Source of the DNA: Micromonospora sp045209745
GTDB lineage: Bacteria; Actinomycetota; Actinomycetes; Mycobacteriales; Micromonosporaceae
Length of the DNA: 64,000 bases
Assembly: GCF_045209745.1 (NCBI RefSeq)
Contig: NZ_CP109273.1
Coordinates: 2,976,001 to 3,040,000 of the forward strand
Direction of reading: 5' to 3'
The notes under the pieces were generated by a model, which saw only the letters and a program-made list of their open reading frames with translations, was not told the DNA's origin and searched no databases. Of the stretch, positions 50,042 through 57,806 are shown in pieces. Position 1 is the first letter of the stretch; every line of letters starts with the position of its first letter. A program made the position numbers and the translations under genes.

Positions 50042-50180
50042 CGCTGTCCCGGTCGGTCCGTCGGCGGCCTGCGTCAGGCGGTCGCCGGATCGTCCCGGTG
50101 GGTGCGGTCGTCCCGGTGGGTGTGGTTGGTGCGGTGGGTCCACTTGCGCACGACACGGTCTCACGCGGGAGACTGTGCGG

Positions 50181-50831
50181 GTGAGTCTCTTCGGACCCGC
50201 ACGGGCACCGGGCTGGCCGGCGGAGTTGGCGGACGGCCCGGTGCTGCTGCGGCCCTACCGACGCTCCGACGCTGCGGCGTGGTCGGAGGTGCGCCGGGCC
50301 AACCGGGCCTGGTTGGCACCCTGGGAGTCGTCACTGCCCGGCGGTTGGGACGAACTGAACTCGCCGGCCGCGTTCCGCTGGGTGCACCGTGACCAGCGGC
50401 GGTCAGCCCGTGAGGGTGAGGGCATGCCGTTCGCGGTCTGCCTGCGCGAGGCCGACCGGGATCGGCTGGTTGGGCACATCAATGTGGGCAGCATCGTGCG
50501 GCGGGCGCTCTGCTCCGGCTACGTCGGCTACTGGGTGGACGCCCGGGTCGCCGGCCAGGGTGTGATCCCAACGGCGCTCGCGCTTGCCGTGGACCACGTG
50601 TTCGGCCCGGGCGGGTTGCACCGGGTGGAGATCAACATCCGTCCGGAGAACCAGCCGTCCCGGCGGGTGGTGGAGAAGTTGGGCTTCCGCGAGGAGTCGT
50701 ACCACGTGCGCTACATGCACATCGACGGCGCTTGGCGTGACCACATCGGATACGCGATGACGAGTGAGGAGATCGCCGCCGAGGGTGGCCTGCTGGCCCG
50801 TTGGCACCGGATCCGCGCCAAAGCCCGGTAA
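50181..50831 (+). CDS. rimJ: GNAT N-acetyltransferase (RimJ-like)
   Basis: 216 aa. GNAT fold: VLLRPYRRSDAAAWSEVRRA (motif C), GYVGYWVDARVAGQGVIPTAL (acetyl-CoA loop), LHRVEINIRPENQPSRRVVE and KLGFREESYHVRYMHIDGAW. RimJ acetylates the N-terminus of ribosomal protein S5 in E. coli; the actinobacterial target is unproven. GTG start with a modest GGGAG upstream. The stop codon touches the left end of a palindromic element. Confidence 0.88.
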   Translation: MSLFGPARAPGWPAELADGPVLLRPYRRSDAAAWSEVRRANRAWLAPWESSLPGGWDELNSPAAFRWVHRDQRRSAREGEGMPFAVCLREADRDRLVGHINVGSIVRRALCSGYVGYWVDARVAGQGVIPTALALAVDHVFGPGGLHRVEINIRPENQPSRRVVEKLGFREESYHVRYMHIDGAWRDHIGYAMTSEEIAAEGGLLARWHRIRAKAR

Positions 50832-50994
50832 GAGGCTGTCGGGAGATCCCGGGGCGTTCGAGGCGGAGTCCAGGTGGCGATCCGGCAAAACGGAGGTTGA
50901 CCCGGATACCGGTGTTGTATCCGGACCAACCTCCAACGCCGCCGGTCGTCGGCGGGGCCCGCCGTAGCCGCGGCGGGATTTCCCGACAGCCTCT
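50831..50994. mobile_element. 164-bp MITE-like element
   Basis: Terminal inverted repeats AGAGGCTGTCGGGAGATCCCG (50831-50851) and its complement at 50974-50994 match at 20 of 21 positions. An inner palindrome (50892-50909 with 50917-50934, 16 of 18) lies in the middle. There is no open reading frame of note. It abuts the rimJ stop. It has the form of a non-autonomous insertion element or large REP unit; no target duplication could be seen. Confidence 0.6.
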
Positions 50995-51179
50995 CAGCCG
51001 TCCCACGGACGGGATCGGCGCGGCGCGGTGGCATCCCGGTCGGCTCGCCGTAACCTCAAGTAACTGCAAGCTGCGGCAAGCGCTCCTTGGCCGGACGATC
51101 CACGCATTCAAGCGCCATCGGTGGAAGATCCTGCGGTCGGGTGGCGGTTGCTTCGAATTCGGTGACGGGAGGGGTGAGG
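50995..51179. other. spacer between the MITE-like element and glpR
   Basis: 185 bp, no gene seen. The glpR promoter should lie here, or transcription passes through the element from rimJ. Confidence 0.4.
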
Positions 51180-51956
51180 GTGCCGACCTCGGTGCTCCTC
51201 GCCGTCCTCGCCGCCGCCGGCCTGCTCGCTCTGGCCCCGGCGCTGGTTCGCCGCTACGACGCCACCGAGCGGCTGGTGGCGGAGCGGGCGCAGTCGACGG
51301 CGCGGGTGCTCCAGCGCCGCCGGCGACGCCGCACTGTGCCGGGACGGCAACCCGTCCACCCTCCGCGCGCGCTCATCATCACACTCAGTGAGGACACGGC
51401 TACGGGTGCGTTGGCCGCGCCGGTCTCCGCACCCCCGGCCGCCCGCCGCTCCGGTCGGCTGCGCGCCGTGCCACCCGCACCGAAACGGTCCCGCCGCCGC
51501 CCGCCGCCCCGCCGACAGCACACCCCTGCCGTGTACCGGCGTCGCCGAGTGCTCGCCGCTCTGCTGTTGCTCAACGTCGTCGAGTTGATCGGCGTGCTGT
51601 TCGTCAGCCCCGGCTTCTGGATCGGCTTCTCGGCCACCTTCCTGCTCCTGGCCATGTACGTCGTCCACCTGCGTGGCCGGGCACTCGCTGGGCGTCGTCG
51701 TCGCCGCGCCCGGGCCCGGGAGGCGGCCTGGCTGGCGGCCCGGCAGGCCGAGGTGCGCCGGGAGCAGGCTCGCCGGGCCGCAGCCCGCCGGGAGGCGCAG
51801 CGCCGCCTGGCCGCCCAGCGCGAGGGGGTACGCCGAGCCGCCATGGGCCTGGATCGACCGGGTGACCTGCCGACGGCGGTCAACGGTGGATCGGTCTCGT
51901 ACCGACGGTCGGGCGGACTACGTGGGCGCCCCTACGAGGCCGGCCGAGGCGCCTGA
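51180..51956 (+). CDS. glpR: cell-division membrane protein GlpR/SepX
   Basis: 258 aa. N-terminal helix (TSVLLAVLAAAGLLALAPAL), a basic cytoplasmic loop (TARVLQRRRRRRTVPGRQPV, then KRSRRRPPPRRQ), two further helices (VLAALLLLNVVELIGVLFV, FWIGFSATFLLLAMYVVHL) and an Arg/Ala coiled tail. The fourth-gene position after galU-glp-rimJ and the topology fit GlpR of Corynebacterium and SepX of Streptomyces, which work with Glp/FtsZ in septation. GTG with GGGAGGGG upstream. Confidence 0.8.
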   Translation: MPTSVLLAVLAAAGLLALAPALVRRYDATERLVAERAQSTARVLQRRRRRRTVPGRQPVHPPRALIITLSEDTATGALAAPVSAPPAARRSGRLRAVPPAPKRSRRRPPPRRQHTPAVYRRRRVLAALLLLNVVELIGVLFVSPGFWIGFSATFLLLAMYVVHLRGRALAGRRRRRARAREAAWLAARQAEVRREQARRAAARREAQRRLAAQREGVRRAAMGLDRPGDLPTAVNGGSVSYRRSGGLRGRPYEAGRGA

Positions 51957-52018
51957 CGCCCTCGCCCAGGGCGGCCGACCTGCTCTGCGCCGTCGGCTTG
52001 ATCGGGCTGGGCCGTCGG

Positions 52019-52098
52019 CTTGATCGACTCGGGTTTCTGGAAAGCGGGGTGTCGCGGCGCCCAGGATGCCCCGATTTCCGGGAAGCCGAGTGGATCTT
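52019..52098. repeat. ~80-bp palindromic dispersed repeat, copy B
   Basis: Begins CTTGATCGACTCGG and ends CGAGTGGATCTT; the middle contains GGAAAGCGGGGTGTC and a nearly inverted CCCCGATTTCCGGG. Shares ends and spacing with copy A (44021-44101). It lies between glpR and tRNA-Ala. Confidence 0.65.
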
Positions 52099-52216
52099 TG
52101 AGCGGGCAGGAGCGCCGCGCTGGGGGCGGATTCGCGGTGGGGGCCGGCGACCTGTTAGCCTTGCTGCCGGCCCGCCCGGTGTAAGCCGGGTGGGACCGAA
52201 GCCGGTTCGCCGGTGG

Positions 52217-52293
52217 GGGGCTGTGGCGCAGACTGGTAGCGCACCTCGTTCGCATCGAGGGGGTCAGGGGTTCAAATCCCCTCAGCTCCACCA
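52217..52293 (+). tRNA. tRNA-Ala(CGC), CCA encoded
   Basis: Cloverleaf: acceptor GGGGCTG/CAGCTCC with the G3-T70 wobble that marks alanine tRNAs. Anticodon stem CCTCG/CGAGG with loop TTCGCAT (anticodon CGC, reads GCG), T-arm GGGGTTCAAATCCCC, discriminator A and genomic CCA (52291-52293). Confidence 0.97.
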
Positions 52294-52367
52294 GCAACAC
52301 GTACGACCAGGGGAAATCCTGCTAGCAAGATCAGCGGGCACAGATCCGGCACAGATCAGCGAGAATC

Positions 52368-52389
52368 CAGGGCCTTCGGGCCCTGTTTT
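52368..52389 (+). terminator. terminator of tRNA-Ala
   Basis: CAGGGCC-TTCG-GGCCCTG stem-loop followed by TTTT (52386-52389). Confidence 0.85.
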
Positions 52390-52683
52390 CGTTTGGCGCT
52401 CGCGTCGCGGAGAGGACCCCGCGATAAGCCGCAGAGTCGACATCCTCGGCAACAGCTAGCAGCAGCACCGTTCAGTTAGGGCGGTTGGGGTGCTGTTAAG
52501 GGCGCGTCAATCAGACGTGGGGTCTCGGCACAAGGTTCACCGCTCCAAGGACGCTGCTGCGCTGCGCCGATCTGTGAGTGAGGTTGCCGAGATGCGTGGA
52601 ATGTCCCCTACGTCGAGGCAGCAAGTGCAAGATCGCGGAAGGGGGCAGGTTGGCCCACCACAGCTCCATGATCGGCGGGGCGG

Positions 52684-52715
52684 GGCGGGGCGGGTTGACG
52701 AACAGCCGCCCCGCC
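52684..52715 (-). terminator. GC-rich hairpin after the deaminase gene
   Basis: GGCGGGGCGG pairs with CCGCCCCGCC around a 12-nt loop, beside four tandem GGGGC units; 20 nt past the deaminase stop. A smaller AACTGC/GCAGTT stem overlaps the stop itself. Confidence 0.55.
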
Positions 52716-52734
52716 TGACTGAACTGCGTTGCAG

Positions 52735-53160
52735 TTAGTAGTGGTTGTCGATCGGCCGGCGCGCCTCGTCGAACAGCGCCGGACCCTCGTACCGCACCGG
52801 GGGCAGCGGTGGAGTGGCCGGCTTGATGTCCTCGAACTGTTCGGTGGACAGGGCGTACACCACCCGGCCGAGGCCGGAGCGGCCGATCGCGGTCGCGCAC
52901 ATCGGGCAGGGTTGGCAGCTGGTGTACATGGTGGTGCCGGCGGCCACGTCCGGGGCGAGTTCCCGGGCGGCCCAGCGGGCCAGCTTCAGTTCCGGGTGGG
53001 CGGTGATGTCCGAGTCGGAGACCACGGTGTTGTGGTCCTCGATCAGAACGGTGCCGTCCGCGGCGACGAGCAACGAGCCGAACGGCCGTTCGCCGGATGC
53101 CCCGGCCTTGCTGGCAATGTCCACGGCACGGCGGAGAAACTTCTCGTCGTCGGGCGTCAT
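52735..53160 (-). CDS. nucleoside deaminase (CMP/dCMP-type zinc fold)
   Basis: 141 aa. Zinc ligands: AHPELK (His and catalytic Glu) and SCQPCPMCATAI (two Cys). A C-terminal extension PLFDEARRPIDNHY-like (GPALFDEARRPIDNHY) is seen. The family includes guanine deaminases and tRNA adenosine deaminases; an N at the HxE-adjacent site that would distinguish them cannot be judged by eye. The ATG overlaps the stop of the LLM gene (ATGA), so it is the second gene of that operon. Confidence 0.88.
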   Translation of the reverse strand: MTPDDEKFLRRAVDIASKAGASGERPFGSLLVAADGTVLIEDHNTVVSDSDITAHPELKLARWAARELAPDVAAGTTMYTSCQPCPMCATAIGRSGLGRVVYALSTEQFEDIKPATPPLPPVRYEGPALFDEARRPIDNHY

Positions 53161-54008
53161 CGGTCCTCCTGGGTCTTGGCGTACGCGGCCACGGCCGCGA
53201 GTGTCTGCCAGGCGCGTTCGGGCTGGCGGATCTCGGTCAGGTCGCCGTTGAACGGGTCGAGCACCACCGTCTCCGCGCCGAGCAGACGGATCTGGTCGAG
53301 GTCGGCGATGATCTGCCCGATGGTGCCGACGCCGGCGAGCCGGTCCGGGGCGGTGACCGGTTCACGGGTTTCCCGGAGCGCGATGCGTGGCATCAACGCC
53401 GGAGTGGGGCGACCCAGTTCGTCGGCGATGGTCTTGAGCCGTCCGACCGCCTCCGCCAGCCATCCGGGCGTCATCCGGAGCGGGTGCCACGCGTCTCCGA
53501 GTCTTACCGCTCGACGCATGCCGGCGTCGCTGTTGCCTCCGACCCAGATCGGGATCGCCTCGGTGTCGTAATCGTCGGTGTTGCGCCAGGCGTCACGCAT
53601 GGCGTGCAGGTACTGGTCGGTCAGCGCGCCGCGCCGCTGGTATGGCACGCCGAGCGCCTCGAACTCCTGCCGTGCCCAGCCGACGCCGACGCCAAGGACG
53701 AACCGGCCGCCGCTGAGCCGGTTGAGATTCGCCGCCATCCGGGCGGTGAGCAACGGGTGCCGGTACGGGACGATGAGCACCGTGGTGCCCAGCCGGACCC
53801 GGCGGGTCACCCCGGCCAGCCAGGACAGCGTGGTGAACGGCTCATAGAACGGCGCCGGATACTTTTTGGCCACGTCCGGGGTCACCGCGATGTGGTCCGA
53901 GACCATCAGCAGGTCGAAGCCGAGGCCCTCGACCGTCCGCGCCCACTGTCGCAGCAGGTCAGGATCGGTGCCCGGGGCGAAGTTCGGTACGTTCACGCCA
54001 ATCTGCAC
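53157..54008 (-). CDS. LLM-class F420-dependent oxidoreductase
   Basis: 283 aa luciferase-like TIM barrel: IGVNVPNFAPGTDPDLLRQW, GFDLLMVSDHI, TRRVRLGTTVLIVPYRHPLL, GRFVLGVGVGWARQEFEALG and IPIWVGGNS. These are typical of F420-dependent LLM enzymes in actinobacteria. The substrate is unknown; coupling to a deaminase is unusual. GTG at 54008 with TACTCT 7 nt upstream. Divergent from an Lrp-type regulator, which may control it. Confidence 0.9.
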   Translation of the reverse strand: MQIGVNVPNFAPGTDPDLLRQWARTVEGLGFDLLMVSDHIAVTPDVAKKYPAPFYEPFTTLSWLAGVTRRVRLGTTVLIVPYRHPLLTARMAANLNRLSGGRFVLGVGVGWARQEFEALGVPYQRRGALTDQYLHAMRDAWRNTDDYDTEAIPIWVGGNSDAGMRRAVRLGDAWHPLRMTPGWLAEAVGRLKTIADELGRPTPALMPRIALRETREPVTAPDRLAGVGTIGQIIADLDQIRLLGAETVVLDPFNGDLTEIRQPERAWQTLAAVAAYAKTQEDR

Positions 54009-54015
54009 AGGTTCG

Positions 54016-54095
54016 AGAGTAGTCAGTGTGGATCTAGCTGTGAACAGCATGTTCACGGGCCTTGGTGGTGTTCGCCGCGAATCCATCGGTAGATT
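54016..54095. promoter_or_regulatory. divergent leaderless promoters, LLM operon and Lrp gene
   Basis: TACTCT on the minus strand (54021-54016) precedes the LLM start by 7 nt, and TAGATT on the plus strand (54090-54095) precedes the Lrp start by 6 nt. The 68 bp between them would hold any operator. Confidence 0.5.
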
Positions 54096-54101
54096 CGCCA
54101 G

Positions 54102-54584
54102 GTGGCAGAGAATCTTGATGTCGTCGATTGGTCCATTCTGACCGAGTTGCAGAACGACGGCCGCCTGCCGATCACCGAACTCAGCCGACGGGTCAGACTG
54201 AGCGCGTCGGCCACCAGCGAACGGGTGCGACGGCTGGAGGCGACAGGCGTGATCACGGGCTACCGCGCCGAGGTCGACCTGGCCAAGGCGGGCTTCGCCG
54301 TGCTCGCGGTGGTGCGGCTGAAGTATCCCGGCAGTCGGCACGAACCGCTGCGCCGGCTGCTGGAGCGACGGTCGGAACTACTGGAGTGTCTTCGCACCAC
54401 AGGTGACGACTGTTACGTGTTGAAGGTTGCCGCGACGTCCATGGCACACCTCGAACAGGTCGTCAACGAACTCGCCGCGTTCGGCAGCACCACGACCAGC
54501 GTCGTCTACAGCGCAACCCTGCCCTATCGCGGCCCGCGCCCGACGGTCTCCAGCGGTGACCCGTTGACCGATCCGGTCGCGTGA
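54102..54584 (+). CDS. Lrp/AsnC-family transcriptional regulator
   Basis: 160 aa. N-terminal helix-turn-helix (LDVVDWSILTELQNDGRLPI, LSRRVRLSASATSERVRRLE) and C-terminal RAM ligand domain (GFAVLAVVRLKYPG, then VLKVAATSMAHLEQVVNELA). Feast/famine regulators sense amino acids and bind DNA as octamers. Probably controls the divergent LLM-deaminase operon. Leaderless GTG start. Confidence 0.92.
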   Translation: MAENLDVVDWSILTELQNDGRLPITELSRRVRLSASATSERVRRLEATGVITGYRAEVDLAKAGFAVLAVVRLKYPGSRHEPLRRLLERRSELLECLRTTGDDCYVLKVAATSMAHLEQVVNELAAFGSTTTSVVYSATLPYRGPRPTVSSGDPLTDPVA

Positions 54585-54765
54585 TCTGGACAACCGTAGC
54601 GAAGGGGCGACGCCTCGCAGGGCGACTAGGAGAAGCGCTCGGTCGCGTGGAGAAGTCGTGGTGGTGGTGGGCGAACTCCTCGACGACGATCCCCTCGGGC
54701 TCAGGGAGGGGGTCGGCAGCCATCGGCGACGCTCGTCGTCGTGCATCCATCGTGGTCCCAGGAAA

Positions 54766-54836
54766 CCGTAGCGCCGTCGCGTGAGTGAACGCGGGACCGG
54801 CCGGGGCACGACCGGTCCCGCGTCCAGGCGCTACGG
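54766..54836 (-). terminator. nested hairpin at the end of the DUF4352 gene
   Basis: Outer arms CCGTAGCGCC/GGCGCTACGG (54766-54775, 54827-54836) enclose ACGCGGGACCGG/CCGGTCCCGCGT (54789-54800, 54812-54823). The outer arm overlaps the gene's stop codon. Confidence 0.65.
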
Positions 54837-55649
54837 CTTCCAGGAGCCGGCGGTCTTGAACTGGTGCTGGTACTCCAGCGCGCCGGACGTGTCGGGCACG
54901 TCGAACACCACACTGCCGGTGCGTTTGGTGCCGGCGGCCAGATCGTTGCTGGCGGGCATCGGTTTGCCGCAGCCGGACAGGGCCCCACCGATCGCGGTGG
55001 TCTTGGTGCCGTCGGCGGCGACCCAGTGGAAGAAGAGCGGGTTCGACGAAGCGGTGCCCTTGGTGACGGCCACCGTCACGTCGGCGATCACGTACATGCC
55101 CTCGTCGGGCTTGAGGCCGCGGGAGGTGCAGGGTTTGGTGGCGCTGCGGAACTTCGTCACGGTGATTTCGACGGTGCCGTCGTCGCCGTCGAGGACCAGG
55201 GTGTCTCCGGGCGACATGTTGCGGGTGTCGTCGTCGATCGGCGGTGGTGTCGACGAGGGTGCCGTAGCCGGTGGCTGCCCGACGCCCCGGGGCACGTCGG
55301 GCGTGGGTAGCGCCTCGGACACGGTGGGCGCGGTCCGGCTGGCGCCGATGACGACCGCCACGATGCCGCCCGCGCAGGAGAGCAGGGTGAGCACGGCAGC
55401 GGTCACCGCGACGACCACCACGGTCTTCTTGGCGCCTTTCGACTGCACCGGTGGCGGTGCGAGGAGCGGATAGCCCGGCACCCCAGGCACCCGGTATCCG
55501 CTGCCAGCGCCCGCGTACCCGCTGCCAGCGCCCGCGTACGCGGCGCCGGAGAACGGCGGCTGCGGTGTCGCCGGGTACGGATCGGTCGGCGGGTCCACGT
55601 TCGGCTGCTGGGGATCTTGCGGCCCGACGGGGGGCTGAGGGTGGGTCAC
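54831..55649 (-). CDS. DUF4352-type membrane-anchored protein
   Basis: 272 aa. A Pro/Gly/Tyr-rich N-terminus with two YAGAGSG repeats (1-70), one membrane helix (TVVVVAVTAAVLTLLSCAGG) and a linker precede an Ig-like domain of the DUF4352 type (MSPGDTLVLDGDDGTVEITV, GMYVIADVTVAVTKG, GSVVFDVPDTSGALEY). Two Cys (KPCTSRG, SGCGKP) may form a disulfide. Extracytoplasmic; function unknown. GTG with AAGGAG upstream. Confidence 0.8.
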   Translation of the reverse strand: MTHPQPPVGPQDPQQPNVDPPTDPYPATPQPPFSGAAYAGAGSGYAGAGSGYRVPGVPGYPLLAPPPVQSKGAKKTVVVVAVTAAVLTLLSCAGGIVAVVIGASRTAPTVSEALPTPDVPRGVGQPPATAPSSTPPPIDDDTRNMSPGDTLVLDGDDGTVEITVTKFRSATKPCTSRGLKPDEGMYVIADVTVAVTKGTASSNPLFFHWVAADGTKTTAIGGALSGCGKPMPASNDLAAGTKRTGSVVFDVPDTSGALEYQHQFKTAGSWKP

Positions 55650-55851
55650 CGTACTCCTTGACGCCTCGTACGTGCGGTTCGGGAACTTGCCGACGCTACC
55701 GTGCGTGGCGAAACGCCCGATCGCCGCGCCGGAACGGATCCCACCGTCCGCACTGGTGCGTTGGACCGGCCAGCCTGGACGGTGTTCAACCGAGCACTGA
55801 ACGTCTATGTGGACAGGTGGCGCAGTCGTCGCACTGAGTGACTATGGGTGG

Positions 55852-56508
55852 TCAGCGCAGTGGAAGCACGGCGGCGGTGCGGACCAGCCCGTCGGCGACC
55901 ACGAAGCGGCCGGTGATCGATGCCGGTGGGTCGTCGACCGCCGCGGCGTCCACCCGGGCCTGCGCGATCCGGGCCGTGAACGTGCCCGCGTCCGGATCAA
56001 GGTCGAGTCGGGCGTCATGGAAGTCCAGCCAGCTCCCGACGACCGGGTACCAGACCTTGTAGACGGTCTCCTTGGCGCTGAACAACACGAGCGGCCAGGA
56101 CGTGCCGCTGGGCAGCCGCGCGCAGTCGGCCTCCTCCTCGGGCAGCAGCACGAGTCTGTGTACTCCCAGATTGACCTCGCGGTGCTGCTCGGCATCCATC
56201 CCGACGGACCTGATGTCGGTGGTGTGCGCCGCCGCGGCGGCGCAGTAGCCGGTGGTGTGGGTGATGGTGCCGACCACCCCGGCCGGCCAGACCGGCGCCC
56301 GGTCGGCGGCGGACGGCACGGCGGTCGGTGGCAGGCCGAGATCGGTCAATGCCCGGCGGGCGCAGGCCCTCCCGGCAGTGAAGTCCCGCCGGCGGGTCGG
56401 TACGGCCCGCTCGCTGAGGCACGCCTGCTCAGCGGGGAGCAGTTCGCCCGCCCAGTCTTCCGGCCCGGCCACCGCCACGGCGACTGTCGACGGCAGCAGG
56501 TCACGCAT
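55852..56508 (-). CDS. 4'-phosphopantetheinyl transferase (EntD/Sfp-like)
   Basis: 218 aa. Motifs: RRRDFTAGRACARRAL, GTITHTTGYCAAAAA, the Mg2+-binding SVGMDAEQH and VLFSAKETVYKVWYP. Activates carrier proteins of NRPS, PKS or fatty acid synthesis using CoA. No carrier-protein gene is in the window, so it probably serves a cluster elsewhere. Leaderless ATG: TAGGTT (56515-56520) 6 nt upstream. Confidence 0.9.
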   Translation of the reverse strand: MRDLLPSTVAVAVAGPEDWAGELLPAEQACLSERAVPTRRRDFTAGRACARRALTDLGLPPTAVPSAADRAPVWPAGVVGTITHTTGYCAAAAAHTTDIRSVGMDAEQHREVNLGVHRLVLLPEEEADCARLPSGTSWPLVLFSAKETVYKVWYPVVGSWLDFHDARLDLDPDAGTFTARIAQARVDAAAVDDPPASITGRFVVADGLVRTAAVLPLR

Positions 56509-56514
56509 CGCCTC

Positions 56515-56520
56515 AACCTA
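56515..56520 (-). promoter_or_regulatory. -10 box (TAGGTT) for the PPTase gene
   Basis: Six nt before the ATG at 56508; no Shine-Dalgarno. Confidence 0.45.
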
Positions 56521-56708
56521 CCCGTCGGTAGAAATGGAGCATCCGCTCAAGCGTCAACTTTCCGACTCCCACGACCGGAGAAGGTACCGCAAAGATGTAA
56601 CACCGGAGGGACGCGTAACGCCGTTCCTGATGGCTCCGGGGGGACCACCATCAAACACTGGCCGGCACGGCAAGCCGCCAGTCCCGTGGACATCTGGAAG
56701 GACGTGCG

Positions 56709-56978
56709 ATGACCGATGGTGCGGAACGGCCGGGGGTGCGGGCTGATGAGCACGCCCCGAAGACCCCCGGCTGGAGTTGCGGGTCCTGCGGTGACGAGTG
56801 GCCGTGCGCGACGAAGCGCAGCCGGCTGCTGGCGGAGTACGAGGGCGACCGGGCGATGCTCAGCGTCTATCTGGGCTCCTGCCTCGCCGCCGCCACGGAG
56901 GATCTGCGCGCCGCCCCGGTGATGTCGCTCCAGGAGAGGTTCATCGGCTGGTTGCCGCGCGGCTCCCGGCGCAGCTGA
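56709..56978 (+). CDS. 89-aa cysteine-containing protein
   Basis: The stretch TPGWSCGSCGDEWPCATKRS has three Cys (CxxC...C), then LLAEYEGDRAMLSVYLGSCL and MSLQERFIGWLPR. The W-xC-x-CG-x-xWPC pattern recurs in short proteins of related actinomycetes; perhaps a zinc knuckle. GGAAGGA precedes the ATG. A 17-bp terminator follows the stop at once. Confidence 0.72.
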   Translation: MTDGAERPGVRADEHAPKTPGWSCGSCGDEWPCATKRSRLLAEYEGDRAMLSVYLGSCLAAATEDLRAAPVMSLQERFIGWLPRGSRRS

Positions 56979-56979
56979 G

Positions 56980-57017
56980 CCTCTGGTGGCCCCGCCGCCG
57001 GGCGGGGCCACCAGAGG
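56980..57017. terminator. 17-bp bidirectional terminator
   Basis: CCTCTGGTGGCCCCGCC pairs perfectly with GGCGGGGCCACCAGAGG around GCCG. It sits between the convergent 89-aa gene and the secreted-protein gene. Confidence 0.85.
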
Positions 57018-57023
57018 GGGCGT

Positions 57024-57806
57024 TCAGCGACGCCGGGGCCGCCGGGTCACCGCGAAGCCGACCACGCCAGCGACCGCGGCGAGCACACCGCCGATGGCGG
57101 TCCAGACCCAGCGCGAGCCGAGATCCGGCAACCAGTCCGTGAGCGAGTCGCTCTCGTCGTCGGCCTCCGGGTCCGCCACGGGTACGGCGTTGAGCACCGT
57201 GCCCGCCTTGGTGTTCGGCACCAGCGGTGCGGCCAACTCGCCGTCGTCAGCCGAGGCGCCCCGGTCGGCGATGGTGCCGACCAGCAGGTCCACGTCGATC
57301 GGCGCACCAAGATCCGGCTCCGGCAGGTCGATCACGGAGAGCCGGATGACGTACGTGCCGGGCAGCGGATCGGCCGACCAGGGCTCGGCCCACGGCCGCA
57401 CCTCGCGCAGCGTGCAGCCCAGCACCACGCTCGATGCCTTCGCGTCCACGGTCGGGGTCTGCGCCCCGGCGGTGCACGCCTGGCGTCGGCGCAACCCGTC
57501 GAAGACGTCGACCGTCCAGGTGGAGGCGCCGCTGCGCCCCTTCGGGAAGGTGACGGTGGCATTGATCTCCTGCACCTGGCCGGCCTTCGCCGGGAACGAC
57601 CAGTAGAGGTGATCGCCGATCGAGGCGTCCACCCGCACCGGCTGCCCGGCGGAGATCGGGGTGGCGGTGAGGAACGACGTGCCGGCCCGGTTCACCGGTG
57701 TGGCACCCGGGGAGGGGGTCGGAGCGGCGACCGCCGCGGCGGGGACCAGCGCGGCCCCGCCGGCGGCAAGCAGTGCCGCCAGCGACCGGAACAGTGCGGT
57801 ACGCAT
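57024..57806 (-). CDS. secreted, C-terminally anchored protein
   Basis: 260 aa. Signal peptide (SLAALLAAGGAALVPAAAVAA), a beta-rich ectodomain (GDHLYWSFPAKAGQVQEINA, TWTVDVFDGLRRRQAC, GTYVIRLSVIDLPEPDLG), an acidic stretch (ADPEADDESDS), and a C-terminal helix (WTAIGGVLAAVAGVVGFAV). Same orientation as the VWA gene upstream and overlapping it by one base (TGATG). Probably its surface partner. ATG with GGAGGGAGA upstream. Confidence 0.75.
   Translation of the reverse strand: MRTALFRSLAALLAAGGAALVPAAAVAAPTPSPGATPVNRAGTSFLTATPISAGQPVRVDASIGDHLYWSFPAKAGQVQEINATVTFPKGRSGASTWTVDVFDGLRRRQACTAGAQTPTVDAKASSVVLGCTLREVRPWAEPWSADPLPGTYVIRLSVIDLPEPDLGAPIDVDLLVGTIADRGASADDGELAAPLVPNTKAGTVLNAVPVADPEADDESDSLTDWLPDLGSRWVWTAIGGVLAAVAGVVGFAVTRRPRRR

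Larger units (their letters stand above)
52294..52734. other. 441-bp region after tRNA-Ala
   Basis: No credible gene. It holds a direct repeat GGCACAGATC-C-GGCACAGATC (52337-52357), the tRNA terminator (52368-52389) and the deaminase terminator (52684-52715). It is a site type often used by integrases, but no integrase or second copy of the tRNA end is present. Confidence 0.5.

Noticed and set aside
50831..50994. Full insertion sequence
   Set aside because: Only 164 bp with no transposase frame, so at most a non-autonomous derivative.
52490..52738. 82-aa plus-strand frame after tRNA-Ala
   Set aside because: Runs through the deaminase terminator hairpin and shows no conserved pattern.
54463..54750. 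Minus-strand frame between the Lrp and DUF4352 genes (MDARRRASPMAADPLPEPEG...)
   Set aside because: No ribosome-binding site or -10 box and it runs far into the antisense of the Lrp gene; a short RiPP-like peptide was considered but nothing supports it.
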